Positions 11,506 through 23,466 of a stretch of 64,000 nucleotides of DNA are shown piece after piece (position 1 is the first letter of the stretch; each line of letters opens with the position of its first letter). The position numbers were made by a program, and so were the translations under genes. Source of the DNA: Coriaria nepalensis. Its lineage: Eukaryota > Streptophyta > Magnoliopsida > Cucurbitales > Coriariaceae. Location of the stretch: assembly GCA_027186245.1 (NCBI GenBank), contig CP114484.1, positions 2,058,501 to 2,122,500 of the forward strand. The letters run 5' to 3'. Below the pieces are notes generated by a model. It did no database searches. It was not told the origin of the DNA and saw only the letters and a program-made list of their open reading frames with translations.

Positions 11506-12825
11506 ATGGCTGAGAAAGAGAAAGAGAAAGATGAGAAGAAAGAAAAAGCTGAGAAAGTTGAAGTAATCACAGCTGTTTACAAAGTAAACCTTCATTGTAA
11601 GGAATGTGCGCGCGAGATCAAGAAACCTCTGATGAGAATCGAGGGTACATAAGCATTTTCTTTCTTTCTTTCTTTTTTGTTAATAATTTCCCTGTCTATT
11701 TCTAATTGAACAAGTTAAGATTAGAAAAGAGAAAAGTATATATGTATGGTAATGAAATGATCATATAATGATCAGGGGTTCATAGTGTTGAAGTTGATTT
11801 GGAGAAAAGTGAAATCAAGGCAAAGGGGACTTTTGATGTTATGAAGATTCACAAGCGCATTGAGAAGCTGAGCAAGAAAAATGTGGAGTTGATCTCGCCA
11901 AAAGTCAAGCCCAAAGAGAAGGAGACTACTACCATAGAGAAAAAAGTGACCAAAGAAGTAAGTTTATGTTAATTCATATCATATGATCGTATTTATGTTC
12001 ATAATTTCATAGTACCTCAGAAAAGTTGATTAAGCGAAGGCGTGTATTGGATCTAATATGTTCACATGATATCGAATGAAGGTGGTTCCCCGAACAATTA
12101 CAGTGAAGGTTTACATGCATTGCAGCAAATGTGAGCAGGACCTAAAAAAGAGGCTGCTCATGCACAGAGGTACACATACATACATAATATATATATATAT
12201 ATATAAGATTCTAAGATTAATGAAGTTACAGTTAACCTCTTCTATAAGCATGCATGCGTCTTAACATTTCTAGAACAACCTTAACTTCATAACACGTGTA
12301 CATGATGCAGGTATATACACTGTGAAAACTGACGTGAAAGCACAAAGTTTAACTGTAGAAGGAACTATTGAACCAGATAAACTAGTGTCATACTTGAGGA
12401 AGAAAGTGCACAAGCAAGCAGAGATAATATCGGAGAAGAAAAAAGAAGAGAAGAAGGAAGAAAAGGAAGAGAAGAAGGAAGAAAAAAAAGAGAAGGAGAA
12501 AGGTGAAACAAAGGGAGAAGATAAGAAAGAGAAGGAGAAAGGTGAAACAAAGGGAGAAGAGAAGAAAGAGAAGGAGAAAGGTGAAACAAAGGGAGAAGAG
12601 AAGAAAGAGAAGGAGAAAGGTGAAACAAAGGGAGAAGAGAAGAAAGAGAAGGAGAAAGGAATAGTAATATCTGAATCACCAACGACAAAGATCGTAGAAG
12701 TAAAAGAAGAGATAAAGATAGTCGAGGTTAAAAGTAAAGACAGCAATGCTCCATATTTTATACATTATGTCTATGCTCCCCAACTCTTTAGTGATGAAAA
12801 CCCAAATGCTTGTTATATCATGTAA
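11506..12825 (+). CDS. Heavy metal-associated isoprenylated plant protein (HIPP), two HMA domains
   Basis: Four exons, 11506-11644, 11776-11957, 12082-12169 and 12311-12825, give 307 residues. Each HMA domain (beta-alpha-beta, metal-binding CxxC) is split by an intron after its first half. HMA1 has NLHCKECAREIKKPL (CKEC) and HMA2 has VYMHCSKCEQDLKKRL (CSKC). The linker and C-terminal region are Lys/Glu-rich, including a 13-residue tandem repeat. The protein ends in CYIM, a CaaX box predicted to be isoprenylated, which defines the HIPP family. Members bind transition metals and act in metal homeostasis, stress and pathogen responses, usually at membranes or in the nucleus. The N-terminus is highly charged (MAEKEKEKDEKKEKAEK). 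The closest Arabidopsis member cannot be fixed by eye. Confidence 0.92.
12498..12657 (+). repeat. In-frame 39-bp minisatellite in the HIPP last exon
   Basis: About four near-perfect copies of a 39-bp unit encode KKEKEKGETKGEE-type 13-mers (one copy has GED in place of GEE). Because 39 is divisible by three, gain or loss of units keeps the frame and only changes the length of the charged linker before the C-terminal CaaX segment. Confidence 0.9.
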
Positions 12826-13098
12826 CCCTACAAATCTAACATCATGTCAACAACTACTTATATGCAATGGTGTATCACTTGTATATTTTATAAGAAACTT
12901 GCTCAACATGTTAGAGAAATGGCAAGAAAGTAAGATCTAATATACATATAGAACCTATATTTCATAAACTTGTTCAACATATGTATGATAATGATGATGA
13001 TATTTATGTATGCATACATTTGTATGAAAGTTCATCTATATGTACAGAAAATCGCTCAAACAAGCAATCCAAACTAATTAACATAATTAACACACGGA

Positions 13099-13200
13099 GA
13101 CACTACTAGAAATCAAGTATTTTCCGGCAACAAAATTTTACCGCGAAAGCGAAAAAGTCGCTACAAAATATACCATTTTCCGGCGACAATCTCTTGCACA
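13099..13200 (+). mobile_element. CACTA (EnSpm) transposon terminus
   Basis: CACTACTAGAAA at about 13101 is a characteristic CACTA-superfamily terminus. It is followed by subterminal TTTTCCGGCAACA and TTTTCCGGCGACA repeats and GTCGCTACAA-type motifs. No facing TTTCTAGTAGTG end was found downstream in this window, so this is a solo end or a truncated copy. The 12826-13098 stretch is HIPP 3' flank without other features. Confidence 0.65.
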
Positions 13201-13466
13201 AAAGCATAGCTAGCTATTCTAGATAGAAGATGGGATATGAGGCTAGGTCTAATTTCCACCACTCGAATCATGTGATTACGAGGTACGTATATGAGTTTGA
13301 TCTAAGAAAAAAAAAGGGCGGGGGGTGGTTGGGGTGTGGGATGTGGTCGAGCACTCGAGCTTTTGTGAAATTAATTTCATGCATGTTCCAGAAACCATTT
13401 GGAACAAAATAAGCTAAACAATTAAATAATTATTTTCGTTATAAAAAAACAAAAAAAGCAAAGACC

Positions 13467-13898
13467 TTTCAAATAGGGTGGCATTTTTTCCCGACGGAAG
13501 CTGGAAATTTCAAAAATAATATCGGTTCCAGTATTGAAACCGGTATTAGAATTTGATATTGAGATCAATTTTGATTCCGCTACTAATACCGGTACCATTA
13601 GATATATAAACGAAAAACAAACTTTAAAAAATAAAAAATTAATATATAAATTGAATTTGAAGTTATGATTTTTTTTTTTTTTCGTCTGATTCAATTGATA
13701 TATAATTGATATAATAAATAATATATATTTTTAAAAATAAGTAATATTTTTTTATTAAAAAAAATCAGTACCGATATCGATAACAAAAGTGCCGATACTG
13801 AACCAGAATATAAATTTACAGTTCCGATATCAATACGGATACCGGCTATACATAAGGGTTTCGGTACTGCCGGTATTTTTGCCACCCCTATTTCGAAT
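13467..13898. mobile_element. Non-autonomous hAT-type MITE (about 416 bp) with 8-bp target duplication
   Basis: The element spans 13475-13890. Its ends, AGGGTGGCATTTTTTCCCG and (reverse complement of the right end) TAGGGGTGGCAAAAATACCGG, are terminal inverted repeats of the AGGGGTGGCAA hAT type. The flanks TTTCAAAT (13467-13474) and TTTCGAAT (13891-13898) form an 8-bp target duplication with one mismatch, as expected for hAT. The interior is rich in inverted CCGGTA/TACCGG motifs and codes for no transposase. Confidence 0.75.
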
Positions 13899-14940
13899 GA
13901 AGTAAGGGGCTGACAGCAAAAGTACATACAATGATATACTATGATTCCTGGCCCTTTCACACCCCCCAATCGATGAAAGAAGACAAAAATCAAAGCCAAT
14001 ACATACATACTTGTTTTTCAATTATCATTTCTATTTAGTAGTCTAGTTTCTGGAAGTGAATATTTGTTCTTATAAAACATATACATATGCATATATATGT
14101 AATAATTATACCAGTTGGGTTTTTATACTACGGTTCTAACAAATAAATCTACGTAAATGAAAGTTTGTGTCTAAAATACTAGTTGACTGCCTAGACATGT
14201 CTTGTTCTTGGGATTATTAATCTGTCATAAGAGATCCTAATTAATATATTTACCAATTTCATTATATCTATATGTAGTCGATCTTCATGTGTACATACAT
14301 AATTATCCAAAGTAGTTGTTGGAAAACTATAAATAAATAAAAATTAAGCAAATTGCTTACTGTGATCGTATATAGCTCGATCAAATTAAGCAAATTACTA
14401 AGACCGATTGATGATGAGTAATTGAAATGGAGATGGAATTGGAATTCGAGCAAACTCAACGTCAAGGTAATCATCACTCTTGCAAATCAGGAAACAAAGT
14501 TATACAAACTGGAGTTTGGGGAGCTAATCATTTTTCTTAATTTTTTTTTTAAATGAGTTAATTTATCTTATTTAAAATCATTCAATTTAAATAAAATAGA
14601 TCCAAATATTTTAATTGAAGTAGTAAAAAATTATTTTTAAATTATTTATTTAAATTTTTTTTATTTACTTCAATTCAATCAAAATCATTAGATCTTTTTA
14701 TTTAAGATTTAAAGATTTTAAATAAAATAAATTAGTTCATCTAATAAAAATAAAGATTAGCTTTCCAAATTTTTTACAAATACACGGAATAAATAAAAGT
14801 TTTTTTTTTTTTTTTAATGTTTGATTGTACAGATAAAGGAAGAAGAAGACAGCGTTAATTAATCCGAAAAGAAAAGGATGAACCCTAACCTTAATTTTTA
14901 TGACCAGTACCAATCAACGAAAGTAACGAACCCAATTAGG
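13899..14940. other. AT-rich region 3' of the AHL gene
   Basis: No supported coding region. 14540-14760 is strongly A/T-rich with mirrored TTTAAAT/ATTTAAA strings. Poly-T runs lie near 14799-14814. Confidence 0.5.
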
Positions 14941-15768
14941 TCAATAAGAAGACCGCCCCGTTGAATTTCCAGCCCACCCATCTATGGGTAATTGATTCTG
15001 ATTCGGCATATTCAATGGCAGATTGAAGAACGGCAACCCCGAATTCGACGGGTCCGAGAACGGATTATTACCACCACTGCCATCTCCGCCGCCACCACCG
15101 CCGGACTGCTGCATAGCAGGCTCCTCTTCGTCAAGCGGTAACCTCTCGTACGCTACGTTAGTAAACGATGATGCCATAACAATTACCGGCCCAGAAGCAA
15201 TTAAAGCACCCACGACATTTCCCCCGACAACTTGACCTTGTCCCCCTGCCAAAAAAATGGTCAAACTAGTAGCACCGGGAGGAGCTGGCGGCGGCAAAAA
15301 TGATCCTGACAAAGACAATATCTCGAACCGCCCATGAAGTGTCACCACCGCACCTGCTGCGGCCGGTTGTCTTAAACTAACATTCGTGACGGTCCCACTC
15401 CCGCTCAGGATACAGATCCCACGTTGACGCTTTCTGGCGTAAGTAGCCACCGATTCAAACACATCGCATCCGCTGCTGATCTCGAGGATATGAGCTCGTA
15501 AGGTGTTTGCGCTTTCACGCGTTATGATGACCGGAGGTTTCGGTTTGTTTTTGGAACCCGGGGGCCGGCCTCTGGGTCGGCGGACCACAAGGTCGCCCGA
15601 GCCAGAGTTGTGGTGACCAGCGGCGGTTTCATTACCGTCCGCTTCCGAGTAATGATTGTGATCGGTGCCATCATCGGAGTGATCGGGTGGACGTTGGAGG
15701 TGGAGATCAGGGCGGGTTTGGAGTTGATGAACAAAGCGAGAAGCTGAGCCCAAGTCTAAGCCAGCCAT
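14941..15768 (-). CDS. AT-hook motif nuclear-localized (AHL) protein, intronless type I
   Basis: A single exon encodes 275 residues. Start chosen at [17 protein letters not shown], the conserved N-terminus of several AHL proteins (AHL23-like); ten upstream in-frame codons starting at 15798 are probably 5' UTR. One AT-hook, [17 protein letters not shown] (about residues 64-80), binds the minor groove of AT-rich DNA. The PPC/DUF296 domain follows, with [37 protein letters not shown], and ends near [12 protein letters not shown]. The C-terminus is Gly-rich and then Asn/Pro-rich. One AT-hook and no introns define the clade A/type I AHLs, nuclear regulators of hypocotyl growth, flowering and senescence that act as trimers. 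It lies next to a very AT-rich 6-kb desert upstream. Confidence 0.93.
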   Translation of the reverse strand: MAGLDLGSASRFVHQLQTRPDLHLQRPPDHSDDGTDHNHYSEADGNETAAGHHNSGSGDLVVRRPRGRPPGSKNKPKPPVIITRESANTLRAHILEISSGCDVFESVATYARKRQRGICILSGSGTVTNVSLRQPAAAGAVVTLHGRFEILSLSGSFLPPPAPPGATSLTIFLAGGQGQVVGGNVVGALIASGPVIVMASSFTNVAYERLPLDEEEPAMQQSGGGGGGDGSGGNNPFSDPSNSGLPFFNLPLNMPNQNQLPIDGWAGNSTGRSSY

Positions 15769-18700
15769 ATATACACACACAAAAGAGAAATTAAACAAAG
15801 CTAGAAAAGAGCGAGTACAGAAAAATTAACCAAATTAAAAATATAGATGAATTATTTTGTAAGAAAATTTAGGAAAAATATCATTTAGAATTGAAAGGAA
15901 GGATCGAAGAGGAATGAAAGGGTGGAGAAGAGGGTAGGGAGGAAGAGAAATAAAGTTGCAAAGTGCAGGTGTTCACTCCCTAAACAAGGAAAAAATTATA
16001 TATAATAATATGATATAAATAAAATTTGGTGTATGTGTTAAGATATAGTATTTAAATAACACTGATCTCGAAGAGAAATGGGATTGAACAGCTCAAGATG
16101 CGAACTCATACAAACTCCAGAATAGGAGCGAGGGTTTTTTTTTTTTTTTTTTTTTGCGAAGACTTTAAGAAATATTCAATTTTACCTTTTTTTTTTTTTT
16201 TAATTGTGTTTGAAGGTTTAGTTAGCAATATTTTATTCTTCACCTTGTCTGAAGAGTTGAAGCTGTTATCCAACCTCTCTTATGGCAAGCTGCAAGGTTA
16301 GTGCAGTGTTTCATGAAGACAATTAGATGATGATAAAAATGTATTCACAAAGCGTCTTCAATGGTTCCATTCAAACATCCGATTTGATACAATTGACGTA
16401 GAAATTTGATGGTAACGAGAAAAATTATCAATCTTTCTCTTATTTATATATATATATATATATTTATTAGGTTTTAAAATTTATTGAAATTATAGACAAA
16501 TTTTAATATGATCAAAATATATAAAATTTATTATTACTCGCAATTTTACTTTAATCTTAAAAAATTAATTATCATATATTTTCTGAAAATAAATTACCAC
16601 AATATTAAAATAAGATTTATTTTATTTTATTTTATTTTATTTTTTAGCGTCTAAGAAATTAGAGTAATAATATTTGTCCCTTTATCCAATCTATAAAACT
16701 TGATAGTTCATATAAAATATGAAATATCTGCCATAAATTTATATCATTCCTTATGGATAATGATATTGATCATAATAAAAATAGAAATATATAGATCTTT
16801 AAATTATTTTAATATATACAGATTGATCTTATAAAGTACTGAAAATTTTAATTAGTGAATGAAAAGATCCTATAGTGCAGAAATTAAATAATGAAATTCA
16901 CAAAATATTTTATTAATATATTATTAAAATATGATATTTTTATAGCTAAAAGGGATAATTTTATAGGTAATTAATTCCAAGTAACATTCACTTACTTATT
17001 ATATAACAAAAATTTCTAGCTTATGCATAACATATTCATTTAAATTTAAAAAAAAAATGAAAATAAAAATACATAAGTTAATAAAGACCGAACATGACAA
17101 TAACGGTTATACTAATAATATTAATAATAAAATGTTCGAACATGAAACGTTTAATAGAACATGTGCTCTTTTCGAATTTGTATATATATGTATATAGATA
17201 GATAGTATACATAATATGTAACTTCCCTTCCAATCTTATCTATTCCATTTGAGTTCAAGCTCATGAACTTGAGAACTCAATGTAATGGCGACAGAGATAT
17301 GGTACTTCAAAAGCTGACAAATCAACCATTAACTTAATTAACAATGTTTGGTGAAGAAGAAGGTTTGCTAATTATGTTTTAAATTCTTAGACCATTTATG
17401 TATTGAATAGTTAATGATTTAAGACCCGTTTAAGGATATGCTCACGGTTAGAACATTAGCTTTTGGAAAAGATGGACCGAAAGGAGAGATGAGAGGGAGA
17501 AGGAAAACATTAATTACTTAGTTGATGAATATAATTAATCAAGAAGATTAGGTTAAGTGCCCTTAGGAATCATTGTTTACGGAGTCCTAAGTCATGCTCA
17601 ATACCAAAAGCATATGCACTATTTAATGATCATAGTTGTTAAGGATCCTCAATATTAGATAATATATTTAAATATATTTTTTTTAATAATACGTAACTTT
17701 TTGATGAAGTTCTAGGCCGTAGTTAAGAGCCACGACCCTTGAACTTGAAATAAGAGAAGCTAACATTACCACATCAGTAGAGATTTATTCGTGAGAAATT
17801 TAAACTAAATTATACTTACCAATATCTTAACCAGTTAGCTCAAAGCTGATGATCAAAGAATATGATATCTTAATTAGAGGTTCAATTTAATTGATTAATT
17901 AATTTGTTTTTTAACCCATGATGACACGAGGGGGAGGCCTTTATATATACTATAATCAACTAATTAAAAAGGGTTGCTAGCTAGTAGCTATTTGGTCACC
18001 CAAAAAATTAAAAAAGTTTGTGTAGTGAGGAGAAATTTTTGAATAGATTATAAATAATCTATATTAAACATACATTTTAACTTTATATAATCTATATATT
18101 ATGTTATAAATCATAATATTATTATATGAAATTAAATGATCTATCTTATATTATATGTAATTGAGATTAATAATCGATAGTTGCCCTACCCCAAGTCATG
18201 AGTGTTAAAGTCTAAAGGAGCTTTAAGAATTTTAGTACGTAGATTTTTGTTTTCCATTAATGCACACAATTGACTCAACTCAATAAACAAAAGTTTGAAA
18301 CCAAAATTTCAACTCACGTGGAAGAAGGTTAATTAAGTACTACTTGGTTAAGTCATCTAATAAATGACACTATTTCAACCTTAATTTAATCTTAATTAAC
18401 TACCCATTTACCCTAACTAGATCTTAGTATTATACTACCCAAGGTTAAGATTAATAACTAATTAAAATCAGTCACTAATGATGAGGCCAGTTTCCGTCAT
18501 AGCTACACCTCGCACTATTTTACAAAATTATGTAGACTAAAGTAAAAGTTACTGTCAAGTGAACATAACTACAGCCATCAATCATGCTTCACACACCCTT
18601 TACTAGTTTTTTACAACTTCCAAATTTCAATGGTGAATTAGGGGGATAATGTAAATTAAAACATAGGAATGCCACAAGCAAACAAGTTCCATTAGTAAAA

Positions 18701-21412
18701 CTTCTTCAACCTTAATCTCGAGGGTTTGGAGAAGTAAAAGAATAAGAGAGAAGTGACCGATACTTTCAAATCAATCAAATAAGTAATTCATTAATTATAC
18801 TTTATATTTAATTTAAAGATCGACTAATCAGACGACATGTTACGAAAAATTCCAACTGTCATTGCTACCAATTAGAAAGATCAACACTAGCATTAGTATG
18901 TAGTTAATTAATTTATAATATATAGTGCCTCAACTTGCTATAAATAACCATTTATTGAACAAAGCAATAATAATAATAATAATAATATGTATGGTATAGA
19001 AATCCCTCTTTACTTTTTGGTTCTCTTCTAGCTTGGTTTTATTAGAAAGTAGATTCTACGATGCATTAGATTGACCAACGATTATTAATGAATTTTAATT
19101 AATATTTTATATTTTAAGATTTTAGCTAATAACTTCATAAATTCTATATCTAATTCTTTATTCGGTATTTTTGTAGAAATTAAATATTTTTATAATCTTA
19201 TATCAATTTTCAAATGGAAAAGGATAAGAAAAAGTAATAAGATGTTAAAATAATAAATTAACTTTATTACAATGATTCAATTCGAAGCGTTACTAAAGCA
19301 ATTTTAAAATTAAAAGTAGAAGGGGAGTAAGGAGCTAATTGATTGATTGGTTTAAAGACAGTAAAGAGTTCTAGGTTTACTTTAGTGGTGGAAGAAATTT
19401 ATTTGTACACGAGGTTCTTTGATGATATACGCTTCTTTTAGGTCATGAGGATCAAGAATTGTGCCTAAGATTAGGTCGCTTTCCAATTTGGAGATGAGAT
19501 ATATCTAGTTGATTGAGTAAAAATACCTTAAGACTCATTTATATTTATTTTAGACCAAGATGACAATCATGACTTTGTAACTTTTTATTTCTACTTAAGA
19601 TTGTAATTGTAATTGCTATTCTTTTCTTTGTATAAATTTTGTGTTTGATTAGTCGCTTTTTGAAAAAAGAATAGTCGCATTCAAGAGTGAAATATATCAT
19701 GTAACTTGGTGTATGTTTGTTTTTTCCTTCACCCTAAACCAGAGGGTTCTTTTAACATGCCTTTGTTTTGTACTCTTATCTATGTTTAATGCATTATTTC
19801 TATTGAAAAAAAGAAAGAAAAAAAGAAAGTCTTAATATATGAATTAATAATAATTAGGTCTAACAAAAAAAAATGTGGGAAGCATTCATGGCATGTATAT
19901 TGGACGCATTAAAAAACATAATTGATTGATTCTCTAATCTCTATATTAATATAAAATTTCAAGTACTAAAATTGGGCCTAAAATGACTTGGTGCAAATTT
20001 TTGTTGTTTTCTGTAATTAAAATAATGTCAACTTTCATCGGTTATAACTACAACGATAACACCATCGACCAATCCAAAACCTTTATTACCGGACACAAGA
20101 AAAGTAATTAACTCTGTCTAATCTTGATGCTTAAATCCGAGGTCCCCCACCACGTTTAAGCTCTGCTGCTGACCACTGTTTTTCATTTATATATACAAGA
20201 TAATCGATTAATTAATCAATTAATTAGCTATTAATCAATAGATCAACTACTAATCAATTGATTAAGATGTCATAAGGTTGGCGATTAGTTAATGTTTTCT
20301 TCTGTCTAGCTACCTGCTAGCTAGCTTTCTGTGCTCATTTAAAAGGGCAATAGTTTTCAACTTGCCTCCCCTAGGTTTTACATTTTATTATTAAAATAAA
20401 TTTTAATATATATATTATATATTTTTTCTTATGAATACTTTCGAATCAATAATACTTAAATTTCACATTTGGTTATTAAAAATAAATTTAATATACGAAA
20501 TACCATAAAAATCTAATATTTAAATAACACATTATAAATGACTTTCAACTTGTCTTATTATAATATTAAATTAATTATTTTTATCTAATAAAATAAATAG
20601 AGAAACTCATTTTTTTAATAATTAATCATGAATTTATTATAATATTTTATTATTTCACTTTATTATATTATATTAAATATTCGAATTTCATAAAATGATA
20701 TAGATATATTATTTAAAAAATTGAATAAAAATAGGTATTATTGTTTTTTCATGCCAAAAAAAAGAAAGATTACTGGATACGATTTAACAGATCTAGACTT
20801 AGATATGGGTACCCTAAACAATATGTATATTGACATGTTTAGCAATCAGTTTAGTGGGCTAATCTTATAATTTTAAAACCTCCTAGGAAGAAGTTTGTCT
20901 TAATTAATTAATATGTAACAAGCTTCTTTTTTCCAGATTGAAAAGAAGTAGAGAGTTGTTGATACCTGTACATATCTCAACCATCCAATTCCAAAAGCAG
21001 CTATGGAATACTATTGTTCTTACGATGCGAACAATATAAACAATTAAAATTGCTAAAAATAAATAAATAATAAAATGAAATTCCTCAACTTTAGGAAGTC
21101 TCAATTGAAGCATTTAGCTAATGATAAGGTTGTAATAAATAAATTAATTCGTTACATCTGTTTGATCAATCATTTACTAATTATGAGTATGAGAATAATC
21201 TAATAATAATATAATGTATAAATTATTGAATTTAATAATTCAATTACTATTTCATATATGAGAGAATTCGGTTCTCTTATTGGAAATGATATATTATTTT
21301 GTGTCTTTGTCAGTAAAAAGGCCAATTAACTCAGATAATTAAAAATAATAATAATTAGGGATTTTATGGTGTACCATCTAATTACTATTAATAGTTTAGT
21401 GTAAATAAATAA

Positions 21413-21455
<43 letters not shown>

Positions 21456-21675
21456 ATATATTTTATACATACATTTATATATATATTATTTTACACATTA
21501 TTTAATTAATTAAATGGATAATATTTTAACATTCAATAATAATAAATTAATATTGAGTAATTTCAACATTCAATAATTATACTGAAATATTGATAAAAAA
21601 TATATAAAATATTGTATAAAAAATGTGTCCATAAAACTTATCCATATATATATATATATTAATTAAGAAATATCT
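15769..21675. other. 6-kb gene-poor AT-rich region upstream of AHL
   Basis: I see no credible gene. The proximal 300 bp (15770-16080) would hold the AHL promoter. Simple repeats: poly-T near 16135-16155 and 16188-16201, TA run 16447-16462, TTTTA repeats 16618-16643, AAT repeats near 18967-18986, and an ATAA/TA/TG tract at 21404-21456. The stretch 19700-19830 ends in an A-rich tail and could be the 3' end of an old non-LTR element, but nothing coding supports it. Confidence 0.5.
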
Positions 21676-23466
21676 AAAAGTGCAACGAGTACGTCAAGGC
21701 ATCGAGACATCGAGGAATCGAGTACGTCGAGCCGTCAAGTACGTCAAGCTCTCACATACATGCGGCCTCCACTATGCTTAGCTGGTTGTTAGGAAATTAG
21801 TTAGAGAAGTTAGTTTGCAGTCAGAATGATCATGCACTGTGTATGTTGATAAGCACGTGATCATTAGTATAAAGAAAGAAGTTATTTCTCTTTGTAATTG
21901 AACGATTTGATCTAATATAGAATCAAACTGATTTCTCCTCTTTTCTTAGTTAACATGGTATTAGAGCTCTGTGATTTACGATTAAACTTCTTCTGCCATT
22001 AATCAAATCATTCAAAAATGTCTACAAATACATAGGATAATTCTCTAGCTTAAGATTCACTAGCTACGATTCCTTTGCAAAATACATCCATTCCTTCACA
22101 TGGATTTCAATCACCCTTACTTTATTCATCCATCAGATACATCATGACTAGTGATCGTTCATCAAACTCTAGTTGGATTCAGAAAGTATGGAATCTAGTC
22201 ACGAGCAATGTTGAATGCCTTGACTTCAAATAACAAGATATGCTTCATTACAGGTGAATAGACAATGCCTCTTAATCCTCTTTTTACGCAGGGCTGGGAT
22301 TGATGCAAAGCAATTGTTCTTGGTTAGATCTTCAATTATGTTTCCAAAGAACTTTATTATGAAATTGTGTATTTAAAATTTGTCTTTCTGGTGTGGAAAG
22401 ACTTGAAACATTGTTTCCAGAAAGTTAATGAGACGAGGATCTTTATGATAAGGAAACTGATTACTTCAACTTACCAATGCACCGATGAAATAGTAGTATA
22501 TTATAGAAAATTTCAAGAATTATGGGAAGAGCTTGTTGATCTACATGTGATGTCCTACAACTACCATCTATTATCAAAATGCACAAGAACATAAACTTAT
22601 GTATTTCCTCATGAATCCTCTGCCTTCTCTAGACACAGCCTATGGCATCTTGACTCAAGATGATTCTCAGATTGAACTTAATAATTCTAATTCTACTGAA
22701 ATAATTGCTTTATTTTCCAATTCTTATAAGCAGTCTGCAAGCAACCAAATAGGAGAGAAAAGTCAAAGGCAAGAAACCTATTTGCTAAAAATCTGCATTT
22801 GCCAATTTCATATAGGTTGTTCTAACTGAAACTCATGCTAATCCAAGTTCTCCATCTCAACATTTCACTCGTGAGTAGTACAATCAATTAATGTGAATGT
22901 TCACCAAAGATAGCAGATCTCCTGTCTCTGCCAATGTTGTTACAACTGGTGCTATCACATGTATTTTTACTAAATGATCAGTACATCAAAGGATTGGATA
23001 ATTGACAGTGATGCTAGCAATCTCATGACATACGACTTCAACTTGTTAATTGATCTCATTCCAAATACTATTAGTTCATCTACTACTATTGGTTTTACCC
23101 AATTGAAGTATTAGTCATGGTTCATACTCTACTCAAATCAAAATTATTGATTCACTTACCCTTAGGAATGTTTTATATGGTCCTAACTTTAAATACAACC
23201 AACTTTCTATCTCTAACCTTACCAATGACACCAAATTCTCCATCACTTTTAATGACAAGTCATGTTTTTTGCAGGAATTTAACTGGAGCCACGATGGTGA
23301 TTGGTAAACTACTACATGGATTATACTATCTTTAAGTTGAGAGGCAACCTTCCAATACCACATCTACTTTCTCTTGCATTCCTCAATTTCGTCCATCTTA
23401 CTCTTGTAACCAAATATATGCTCATATATGTAAATAAAATCTTAGCTAAAGATCTCATGCTATGAC

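Noticed and set aside
12270..12746. Long antisense open frame opposite the HIPP last exon
   Set aside because: It is the mirror of the Lys/Glu repeat (giving Ser/Phe repeats) and has no independent evidence.
19370..19830. Possible non-LTR element 3' end with A-rich tail in the AHL upstream desert
   Set aside because: Only an A-rich end and vague similarity in style; no coding motif could be read, so it was not called as a mobile element.
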